DNA of 64,000 nt, taken from Paralvinella palmiformis (taxonomy: Eukaryota; Annelida; Polychaeta; Terebellida; Alvinellidae). The stretch is from NCBI GenBank assembly GCA_025642065.1, contig JAODUP010000040.1, positions 1,092,501 through 1,156,500 on the forward strand, in the 5' to 3' direction. The translations under genes were made by a program, and so were the position numbers. Numbering within the stretch: the first letter of the stretch is position 1; each line of letters starts with the position of its first letter. The notes under the pieces are model-generated. The model saw only the letters and a program-made list of their open reading frames with translations, had not been told where the DNA came from and made no database searches. This document shows positions 50,214 through 63,124 of the stretch, one piece after another.

Positions 50214-53200
50214 TGACAATATTTTTTATGTAAATGTATATATTATAATTATATACACAAAGAAAGCAAAAAAGAGGATATTTGAATTCCTAGTTCAGTT
50301 GCTATCATAAACCTTTTTCTATTTAAGAAAAACAGGTAGAAGAAAACATAAATATTCAGTTGAATACTTTGGTAAATGTATGCCACTATATAGCAATAAT
50401 TAGGTAACATATCTGATAATTCTATAGCTATGTATGTATGCCATGGTACAAGCAATATTTCAACAGTAGACCATAATGAAAATATTTTTATGCCTGTTCC
50501 TGCCAGTGTCATCCTGACAGCTTAATGGATTTTGTTAATGTTGTAAACGATGTTTGTACAAAGTTCAGCTGAGATAGTAAATAAACCACATTTTATAAAT
50601 GTTCTTCATACTCCTGTCTTAATTACTAAAATTCTTGGTTAAATAATTATATTTTGTTTCCTATTGACAATCAGTGCAAAGATTCGTCTATAAATGGTTC
50701 AATCATTATAGGTTAATATTAGTTTGCCATGATTTATATGAGGCTATAAATGTTTGCGCTACTGATATGATGGCCTTTATTTTGATCATAATACACAACT
50801 TTGCACCATTGTTTGAATGAGTAATTTAAATAACACTTGATGATGGAGAATAAATAAGAAATTACAGTATTCCCCACTGACCTATCTCTATCTGCTGGTA
50901 ACAGTGGTATGTCACTTTCTTTTTGCTTTTTCTTTTCCATTTCAATCCGTTTCCTCTCAGCTTCTCTTCTTTCTGCTTCCTTTCTCTCTCTCTCAATCTA
51001 GTTTGGTTCAGTAAGTAAAACAAAAAGAAATAAAAACAAAACACAGACCAAAGAACAGATTGTTTTTATGTGAAAAAAGACAAACCAGATGCAACCTATC
51101 CTTCTATGCTGCATAAATTACAGAGAGTTTCTTAACATAAACACACAAAGTTATTTATCACATTCTTGTTCGTAAATCAGTTGACCTCACTGATGTACAA
51201 TTTTGTCTACTCAAGGCAATATGGCAGCCGAGAATTCAAAAGATTAATACGATGGAAATTATCTGACATGTGAATTATTAATAATGTTAATGACTGAAAC
51301 TTGAACTTTGTAGTATGTCTGTAGTCTGTGTTCACTTTATCAATTGGGAAATCTTATTAGAAATACAATTTTGTTGAAAATACCAATATCAAAATACTGT
51401 AAATATTCACAAACAAAATGTGGCTGGTCATGTCTTCTGTGCTGCTGTAAGTGCTATTCTGACCATGTACCTGTTCTTTGTGTGTTGTCTTGTCAAACTC
51501 CACATTTTCCATTTGAATCTTGTAGATGTATGTAGATATCTTAGCTATTTCTTGACACAGTAATTTAACTTCATTTTCTTCTTGTTTGGCCTGAGCTTGC
51601 ATCCTCTTCAGTAACTGTTTGGCCAAAAATCGTCTGGGGAAAACATATTTAATAATGAACACTTACACGTGTGTTATTATGTTATGTGAGAAATATGTGG
51701 ACCATACAATATACTGTAATGTCATCCGTGATACCACCACCCCATATATATACCCTATTTATAATGTAAGACTACAGAGTTGTTTCTAATAGTGTGAGAC
51801 AGGTCTCACTGGAGTCTTGAGAAATTGGCTGATTCTCATGATAAACTGTGGACCAAAAGTAAATTTGAGGAATGTGATTCTCAGCTTCAAAGTAATATAA
51901 CTGTTGGCTAAATATAATTATATTTATCATCAACAATGACACTCAGATAGATATGGTGATTACCTAATCATTAACTAATTATAGGTAATGACAAAAGAAA
52001 ATGAGGGAGTGATTCCCGGTTAATTACCTCAAAACTTCTAGAAATATTTTAGTTTGAGTTAGGAGCATCTGTATTGATACAGCTATGAATGTCAGCTAGA
52101 ACAACCAAGCTGACATTCAACATTCAGTTTGTCATTTGAGTTATATATTTATATGGATATGCACAAGATTAACATCTAGAATACCAAAAACAAAACACCA
52201 GAGGCATCCTCGTAAAAGTGATTGCCCAAAATTAAAGTAATAACAACTAATAAATATAGTTAATATTTTAGTCCATGTCTTTGTTTTACATATTTTATTA
52301 TCTAGACCTAAATTCAGACAAGGAAGTCCTATTTTAACAAACAATTTAGCTTATATATTATTATTTATTCTATACTTTAATTCCCTTTATTTAAACTAAT
52401 TATATTAACACCTAAAAACGAATTAAACTAGTTGAAATAATACTAGTAATAATACAATGCTTTCACTGACATTTGTTAAGCAAATAATGAAAGACATGAT
52501 CATATTACATATCTTCACGGTGAAGATATATAATGTGAAGAATTCACCAGCTGATATTATTACAGCCTAATTCAATTGCATGACTGAGGATGTAATATTG
52601 AATAAGTTAGATTTACTTATATAATTGTTGATGACTAATTGATGCTGAAAATAAAGGATCTGATTCAAGAATTAAGCAGTGCAAAAATATTTGTATTAAA
52701 TATGTTGACACAGCTAAACCACAGTATTGAAAGCAGAGCATACACAATTCCAGCTTAAATTGTTGGACGACAGGTACTACACGCGTATTTTTTGGTCGGC
52801 CCACACATTCTTTGTCAGCCACCAGCAAAATGTTTGTCAGACCTGCTGATTATTTTGAGCAGTCATTTCACTTTTCATTTCTAAGCGATAAAACACTGAA
52901 TACCCAACAAAACATGCTAATTATTACTCACTTCAGATTTTTTGTCGGGGACGGCCCAGGGGGAGGGGTTATGCCTTTTATTTGATGGTGATTAAAAGTC
53001 GTAGTTTTGTGTGCTTGGTTCAAATGTTCAAAAAATTTCTAAATGCTTTCATCACCAGTGACCACAAACATTACACAAAATGTTGCCAAAAAAATAGCAA
53101 CCATAGCAGCTAATTATAATTCTGTGCAAACATTATCAGACAAACAAGCCGACTAGTATAAATTTATGTCAGACATCATCATATTTTGGCTGACATGGCC

Positions 53201-53921
53201 AACGAATTTAGTATACTCTGATTGAAAGTCACAGGCCAAGATCCAGAAAACAATTAATCATTTGTTTCAGTAAGGAAAACACTTTTTATTACTTATATAC
53301 ACTGATCAGACCCAACTCTGATTACATTTGGCAAGTCTTGTATCAATAAGGTGATAAGTCAATACACCTTAATTCCATAGGTAATGTATGTGCTTTAAGA
53401 TTTTTTGTTACCATGAATATTCCAAAATATCAGTAAGTAATGTATTTGTGTGAGTTGCTCTTTATTATATTTATAATTAATTTGAAATTTCCATTTAAAC
53501 TCACAAATTTCCAACAAATATATTATATCCAGTATTTCTCATGAGATTTAGGATTTAAATTTAAATGCATCCAGATATAATTAACTATATTACCTGAGTA
53601 GTAGCTATAATAACAATGATAACAAAACAACAACATTCATCCATTTTGATAAAAGTTTACACAGATAATACATAAGAAAACCGACTTTATCTACTATATA
53701 TTTGGATTTAGATAACAAATGGCATCGCAACATTTGATAAGATATCACTTATTCTGTGGCCTCAAGTGGGTACCACTAAGGAAATGATGACATGGCAATA
53801 CAGGGAAGGTAACTAGTCAACACAATAAAGCTAAAAACACAGTCCAATTTACAGAAGCATTACATAAACTAACGAAAACACTTATGAAATATATAACAGC
53901 AGTGCAATTCAAATTCAATCC

Positions 53922-54000
<79 letters not shown>

Positions 54001-57000
54001 TCAAAACATGACATCTTGTAGATACACATAATTCATATCATACCTAACACATGCTTGGCATTTAGTTACGCCTTTGTTGATTCGATCCATCTGAATCTGA
54101 AGTTGTTCTGTGTGCCAGTAACGAAGAAAAACCTACCAAAATCAAACAAATGGTTTTCATCCATTTTAATACTTATAATTTTTGAAGCTACATTTACAGA
54201 AATACTGTACAAAAGAACTACATGATGATGATGATTCATAAACAAAGCTGAGTTATATTTAAGTGATGTTTAAGAAAATAAATTTTTATCATGGTCATTG
54301 AAACTAACCTTGGTTTTTCCAATTTCATAATCTTTCAGACCTGCACTTTTCAGAATCTGCCTGCATTTTTCAGCCGAAGTAGTAGCCAAAGTGGGATTTG
54401 AACAGAGCAGTCCATACCTGAATTAAATTGATACACCTTTAGTGACTTCCTACAAATAAATATAGGTAAAGTTGGTCTTCAGAAATAAACATTCAAAATG
54501 GTATTTTTCCAGTTGTAAGAGATTTCTCACAAATATATCCAACAGATCTTTTCTCATAACATTAACACATTATCATAATGATATATTAATAACACATTAA
54601 TCTAGAGTACTTTTAAAACATTAAACACAGTATTATAAAGTATGATAAAGTTCCAACAGCTATAATTAATACGAGAAAATGATAACCAGAGATTCATTTC
54701 TGTTTTTACCTTTTCTAATCATGTAACTCGCCTTAAAAGCTATGAACATAACATATTCCCCTTATTTAGTCACAGAAGTAATTAACATATTTTGAAAATA
54801 AGCAACAGGCAGGATCACTGAGTAAAGAAAGACCAACAACAGAACACTAAATTATACCTTTCCAAAAAGAGCTCAAATGGCAGACGGCTAGCATATCCCT
54901 GGCGACGTATCTTTACTGTTTCCAACACACCTGTATACCTGAGCTGCTGCAGTACAAGATTATCTTGGAAGATCTCTGGTAGCTTGTCTGTGTTTGGCTT
55001 GATGCACCTGTATGTCAATAGTACACAGTATACTAGTGAAAAGTCAGCAACTGAACAAAACTAAAACACTACTTGCCAAAACAAACAAGCTAAATTTAAA
55101 TGCTCTCCTGCCAATGGGCCAGAGATTTAATCAACTGAGATTTACTTACATAAGTATACACATGCTACATTACTTATACATGTTGTATGTTAACTGGCAA
55201 TATTCAGAATAAGTCCCCCCTATATAAATTTAACCAGTTACTCACTCGCTGGTAACATAGGATATATCTGGTCATCCTCCCATTGTCACATTCATTGGAC
55301 ACGATACATGGCTCAAAATCATTATGATATTTTAATACTGGTCATAGTGATGTCAAATTAGATACCATCTAAATACTTTTTATATAAAATAGATTGATCA
55401 GATATGTCACTGTGACTCATTTCTAAATGAAATAAATGAGGTCACAGATATGTTTGCCTCAGTAACAATTGCCTCTGTGGCCTTATGGGTTAGAGCATGG
55501 GACTTTCTTACTCTTGGTCATACTGCGCATTTATCATTGGGGTTGGGCATGTTGGGATGATTTATATTATGGCCTCTTCCTGGACTTACCATTTTGTTAA
55601 CATTACTCACTTACATTGACGATAGAAAATATTACCTTATAAAATGTGGTTCTCCCGAGTGCAGTTTGTCCATGAGATGCTCAAGTGAACTCTATAAATG
55701 AATGAAATGACACAAGCATGTATTTAAGGAAAAGACTGCTATCACATTATACATCCATAGTAAATTTACTTAAACAAGATACCTTTTTAATTGTTATTAT
55801 GTAAACTATAGCAGTAAAATAGGAACTGAATGAATCAAAAGAGAAGGCCATCACCTACCATGAAATGTTGTCCTATGGTATTACCTGGCTTATCACCAAG
55901 TGCTTTTCTTCCATACGTTCCTGGCTGCCTGTGAAATATGACACACTTCATCAGAAATTATTAATGTTTCTTCAACTCTTGTGCTAACAAGCCATAAGCT
56001 GTCATATGATAATCTAAGAAAGCTGTTATGCAATCAACTATTATGTCCAAGAAACATTCAGAAATGTTTAGTGAAGTCAGTTAATAGGAACCAGACTTAA
56101 ATGACTAACTTGAACTGATGAGCTTTGTTCTTTACTGCCATTGATATGCGACTTCCAGTGGATGATGGCTGCACAGAGTTTGGCACAGTTTTAACAAGGA
56201 CTGATGTTCTATTCCGTTTTGGAGCCGAAATCCTAAGAAAGATTAATTAATGCACCTGTCAAGTCAATGAATTAGTCTTACAATCAGCTATGCCATGTGG
56301 AATAATGCTATCCTCATACATTGAGGCTCATATTGAACTAGATAACTTACTTTGCGATCATGGAACCCCTTTGTGACATCTCCGCATAAAACATCTTACA
56401 TATGAAATCACTCTCACTGTTCTTCAAACATTCATCCAAATTGCTGCTAAGTGTGTCACGATTTTTCTCCAGGAACGCTTCACAATCATAAATAACCTGA
56501 ATTTGTGTTAAGATGTCAGTTCTAAATATGCAGAAATAAACATGTATATGACTAATGATTTACTTAGTTAAAAATACATATCTGTATAAAATAAAAATGC
56601 CTCTAATAAAGTCAGTATCGTAATTGTTAATGACTGACCTCAAGTGAGAAATGACTTTAATACAGAACAACCATTAATTGTAAATTGTATTATAGGAAGG
56701 ACTGAGTGAAATGTAGAAAATGGCTTCCTTGCAGATCAAGTGTAGTCATTTGTAAAAATGTGATAAGAGAAAAATAAAACCTTGATCAATGATATATTAC
56801 AATTTTTCTGAAGTACAGGTTTTGTGTCATGAGGGACCTGCCTGAGATACAATTAATATAGAAAAATTCTGACACTCATTAACATTTTTTTAGGAGCAGA
56901 TTAAGGTTGTTGTGTATTTAAAATTACTCCTGAGTTTCCTAGTTAATGTGTACTATATTTTCTCCTCAAAACATTGCTTAAAATTGGATTTCTTTTTCCA

Positions 57001-57909
57001 ATATCTTTAATATGGTAGATATGTAGATATAATATTGCTAACATACTACTACAAACATATTCTAAGGTAATAAAAATCAGAAAGAACACAACATCAAGTT
57101 GATCAAGTTTAAACTTTTTCCCAACGAGACAGGTAACACTTAATTGATCCCATAATCTGGAGTTTTGCATAACAGTGCATTATCAATTGCACCATAGGTT
57201 TACCCTGAATCACAGACAGGGATGAATAGATCCATCCTATGCAATGAGCCAGATACAAACACTCTGGCATATAGCTCAATAAAAGGAAAAATACAACAAG
57301 TATTATATTGTTTCAGGTTGGCCCACAGAAAGTAACCAAATCTTACTTCAAGGCTCACCTATTAATATATTACTCAGACTAGGATCTCGGAGCAGGATCA
57401 TTTTGGAAGTATATGTTAGCTGATGGTATGCAGATTAGTTAATCCTTCCTGATAGAAGATACAATAATTTGCATGCTGTAGTTTCTAATCAGAGCTTTTT
57501 TAAACATGCCACACATAGACACTGAAAAGTGATTATTGTCATAGGCATCTCTACACACACACGTATATACAGTATATTATATGGATCTGGGAATAGAGTA
57601 ATGTGATGGAATTTAAAAAGCCATGAAACATTACATGTTTTATTATAAGAAGAACATTTTAGACAGAAAGAGAGAATGAGTGAAAAAATCATGTTGAATG
57701 GAACTGAAGGTAAGTAATATGAAAGGATTTTAGTTTTCACTTACTGGGCCTGCATAATGATGAATAACAAACTTCAATGTTTGACCTTTTGGACGCTGGA
57801 AGCTAGGGTTGCTCTTGAAGTTGTCAGTTATCTGATCAAGAAACTTTCTAGCAGATGCTGCTGGCATCCTCATCTGATCATCCAGAATAGCAAAAAATCC
57901 CATCTTTGC

Positions 57910-57943
<34 letters not shown>

Positions 57944-59131
57944 AATAATCAGTTCACTCATGACCAGTTTAATCAAATCTTTTGCCATTTTGTTACTAAC
58001 TTATTGTATCATCTTGAATCTGGCAACAGGTACAAAAACACTTGAAACCAATCCAGCTTTACATGAACACATGATGAATATATATATGAGTGTGCATATG
58101 CTTCTATCATGAAAGCTTTAACAAAATGGGGGTTGACCTTGCCGTAAACTGTAAATCTATGAGACCAATACAAACTACTCATAGCTCAGACATCTAAGCC
58201 GTGGCTGAGAAGAGCTCACAGGTCAAAGTGGGTCACATCTTACATAATTATCATATTGCTAGCCCCAACAACACCTCTATTATCTTTAATATCAAACCAA
58301 TCAATTTCATTCATGCATTACTGATTTGTTTTTATAATCACTGATGTTTTGTAGATTTCTTTACTATCCACTTTATGCTGTCTATGCATACCATATGTAC
58401 ATGGATAATACTACATGTGTGAATACATGCAACCATTGTTTATGTACAGATATAATTATGCACCCAACAAATAATATGCTATTTCAGATATCAAGCAGCC
58501 AAAATCACTGGTCATGGAAAGTAATATAAATTCACTTTCAATCTGTAGGACGTTACACTATTACAGCAAAACAATAAGACTATCATTATTATTATATATA
58601 AAAGCAATTTTTAACATCTTAATGATAAACAATAACAATTTTACCTTAGTAAACATTGTCAACAGTTCTGTATTATCGACAAACTTTATGTCCTTTCCTT
58701 CAATTCCCTCCTTCTTGTATTCTTGCATCTCCCATTGAAAGATATGTTGATTGAAGAAGTTGTGCAGCTGCTCATTGGCCATATTTATGCACAGCTGCTC
58801 AAAACTGTTACTCTGGAAGTTTTCAAAACCAGCCAAATCAAGGATTCCTATCCATTTCCTGTTGGTAACCCGAATCCTGTCAATAGAAGAAAAGGCCTGA
58901 GTTAATTCTGATTAAATGAGGCTATACAATTAAAACATCATGTTTCTATAAAGCTAAATTTATACCCTGCTTTTAAAAAATATAATAGAATTAAGCACTT
59001 TAAAAATTCATTTTCACCATAACTCTATCTATTAAATCCAAAAGAATGCCTTAATACAAATGAATTCAGTGGCAACTAGACTTGCTTCTTCAAATTCATG
59101 AGTCAAAATCCCTGTTTTAAGACATTTGACA

Positions 59132-59170
<39 letters not shown>

Positions 59171-60187
59171 ATGGTATATGTTATGTGTAAATTTTAGTAA
59201 GACTGACCTACGCTCTGGTTTCAGAAGTAAGTTGACCTGTCTTACAGTCCAGGCAAACAGTCGTCCATAAAGGGCCTTAGCTAAAGCATCCCGTCCATCA
59301 TTAGCTTGAGTTACGTTCTTCATTGCTAACATTCTATCTCCTGTGAAACAACAATATTATTTTTCTATGGATAAATATTTAACATCCATCCTTTTATTAA
59401 AAAAATTCCCTGACAACAGTTTATAATAATTACATCATCAGGTATTTATAATAACAGAAGATTATGAAAAGCTTTGCTGCAAACAAAACATACCGAGTTA
59501 CAAATAACAGATCTACCTATAATTATAAATATTTATTTTTAATCAGTGATATAGGTCAGAATAATTAATTTACAAATGTATTCAAGGTGCTTTTCAGCTT
59601 ATCTCAGTAAAGAATAACAGTAATCATACAAACCTGAACCTTTCATCACAGTAACATTTGATATGAGTGCCTTAGCCAACTCTTCACAGTTTACCATTAG
59701 CAGCTCAGATGCTATATGATAGGAATAAAAGTTTGGTGAATTATTTTGTAAGAATGCAATAAAGCATATTTCTGCCAAGAGAGGAGATATATTTAATTAT
59801 TCATAATCAATTTTAGCATCAGGTGTTTTAGCTGATTATTCTTAACAGATTTTAGCAGAAGGACTGTTTAGCATCTCCAATTTTAATTTAATGAAGACTC
59901 TTTCATTATGAAGTCATTAAAATAGTGTGTGAGGATATCGCTTTACCCATAACCAGACTGTCTTCATTCTTGATCAGTACACTGTCATCTGTGGCAGATT
60001 CATCTTTGATAAAAACAATATCTGTCAGATGCAGAACAGCTGCTAATGTGGCCAATATACCTTGTTCTTCCTGAATTTTGAATATTCATACATAAAGGAT
60101 TTGTATTCAAGGTTAATACTGTAATAGATATCAAAGTGTGAGATCACAAGAGAAAAATATTTAAACTCCAAATAAAATATGGGAAAT

Positions 60188-60227
<40 letters not shown>

Positions 60228-61024
60228 AATACTGCAATACAGTCTATTTATTTACCAGTTCTTTAAAGCCTGTTATCTTAAACAATGTCTGTAGATTATC
60301 CCACATCTTTTTGCACTCGTCTTTCTCTTCTGCTGATTCAAACACTGGAGATCCATCAACTGGCTTAATTATTCTAAAATACATCAAATATTTCCTTACA
60401 ATATTTCCTTAATTATTTATATGTTTTAAGTATCTATATTAAATATTCAGCATTGACAAAAACATTCTTTATTTCTATACATAAAAGGTACACTTTTATT
60501 GTACATTGGAACATTATTCTAGAATCATTTAACTGACCTGTGTTCATCTGGTTGGTCAAGCTTGTTAGCTTTAAGTACCTCTCCAGGAATGCCAGCAAAC
60601 ATATAATAAAATATGTGAAAGTTCTTCTCACCATGAGCATGTGATACCACACGAGACTTCTCCAGTAAATACTCCATAATATGTGCTATATGTGTGTGAA
60701 AAATAGATGAAACAGTGACTAAATATTGAAATGAAAATAAATAAAGACACAGAGAGAAGTATAAGTTAGGGCTCTTTATTACAGATAGTTTGCAAATTAA
60801 AATTTTAAATAATGTTTCAGGCTGTTTTAGTGAATTGTCTCATATTAATAAACATTAATCATCAGTTTACAAGATATAAAATATTTAAGCATATACCAAA
60901 TATCAATACCTTCTGTGATACCACCTGTATCATCAAAATTCAACTGTATGAATTTTCCAAACCTACTGCTGTTGTTATTGAGAACAGTCTGTGCATTGCC
61001 AAATGCTTCCAGCGATTAACCTAA

Positions 61025-61074
<50 letters not shown>

Positions 61075-61130
61075 ATGTATATACACATCTATATATTGTT
61101 GCCCATGTTTTATATAAAATCTAATGTATG

Positions 61131-61180
<50 letters not shown>

Positions 61181-61244
61181 ATGTATATACATATCTATAT
61201 ACTGTTGCCCATGTTTTATATAAAATCAAAGTATGTATGTATGA

Positions 61245-61295
<51 letters not shown>

Positions 61296-61343
61296 ATGTA
61301 TATACACATCTATATATTGTTGCCCATGTTTTTATATATAATG

Positions 61344-61407
<64 letters not shown>

Positions 61408-61469
61408 ATGTATATACATATTATATACTGTGTCCATTTTTATATAAAATCTAAAGTATGTATGTATGA

Positions 61470-61522
<53 letters not shown>

Positions 61523-61574
61523 ATGTATATACACATCTATATATGTTGCCCATGTCTATATCAAATTATGTATA

Positions 61575-61619
<45 letters not shown>

Positions 61620-63078
61620 ATGTATATACACATCTATATATTGTTGCCCATGTTTTATATACAATCTATGTTTAAATATGATAAAAATATTTTAAGCTGA
61701 AAATCTTATTCTTTTATGATTTGTTATTAGATAAATGAACTATATATATAATACTGAAATGACTATCCTCTTATTCGAGGTATTTATGAAATTGCATTAG
61801 ATGATGATTGGTGCTTTATGGCCACTTTTGTGCACATGATAGGCTAAATGGGCTGAGTGACCTCCAAAGGTAATGAAGCGAAGTCAAAGATCAATCACAC
61901 TTCAGATATGCCTACGCCAAGATTCAAACTCGGGTGGTAGTGATCTGTGGTCTAATGCGCTACCAGTTAGACCACGGAGGCACCCCCAAAATTGCATTAG
62001 TGAGATACAATGTAGTTCATGCTATGCCTGATGCAGAAAAATAGCTGATCTTTGTTACTTCTCAAATTACTTAAATTTCGTCAATAATAGGGGTATATCA
62101 ACAATACATTATCTGCCTAATATTAATAAGCTTACTAATATTTGTCTGCTGGTTACTTTAAATTAGTTTATTGTTAGATACTGTCACAAACAGATAGTGC
62201 TCTCATATTGTAACTGTAATTCCCCAAAGCTACATCCAGAAATATATCAATTTAATACAGTAATAAGTGTCTTAATATTCAGTAAATATCAGCACAGTTA
62301 TTTATGTAATTATTTCTTGAGATGAATATTATTTAAAAATTAACAATTAAAACATATATTTTGTGATTTATTAATATATATACTCATTTAGCATTAAACC
62401 AATAAATTGATCCCAAGAAGTACTACTGAATAATAATAAAAATAACACATTTACAGTATTTTATACATGAAAATACAAATTTCAGTTTCAAGATTATCTG
62501 CAACTTCAGTGATTTTTTAAGAAAATAAATTGGTGTTTAACCCAATTTTCTATCAACACATTTCATGTGTGTGTTTTCCTGAATAAAGTGATATTTTATT
62601 CCTTATTTGCAACATAATAATGATAATCATACAGTCACTCAATGCCAATGAGGGAGACCTCTGTGAACTAACTGGTAGCACAGTTGGCCACATATCTATG
62701 GCACCTGGGTTCAAACCCCAGCTGGGCTATGTCAGAAGGGTGTTTCATCTTTCACTTCACCTCATTACCTTTGGAGGTCGCTCGGCCCATTTAGCCTACC
62801 TTGTGCACAAATGTGGGCATAAAACAGCAACATTTATATTTTTACTCCATGTAGATGATCATTGTCTATCCTTGAGTAGAGTTAGTAACTCCAACGAGAC
62901 ACAAACAATCACTGATCAAATATCCAATATGTTAACTACTGTTGTTAACTATTGTAGGTAGTAAAAAGTGATCTAGATGCCAGCAACTAAGAATCAGGTC
63001 ATGATCACAATGTTTACAGATTTCTAAGTCAGAGACATTATAAAACGTAGCCACCATAATGTGGCAGTTTCAATTCAG

Positions 63079-63124
<46 letters not shown>

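Noticed and set aside
58723..58905. Plus-strand ORF over the switch II exon
   Set aside because: Antisense shadow of the minus-strand myosin exon, which carries the real motifs.
61075..61536. Overlapping open frames on both strands in the TA array
   Set aside because: Repeat translation (I-Y repeats) that follows the minisatellite period; not coding.
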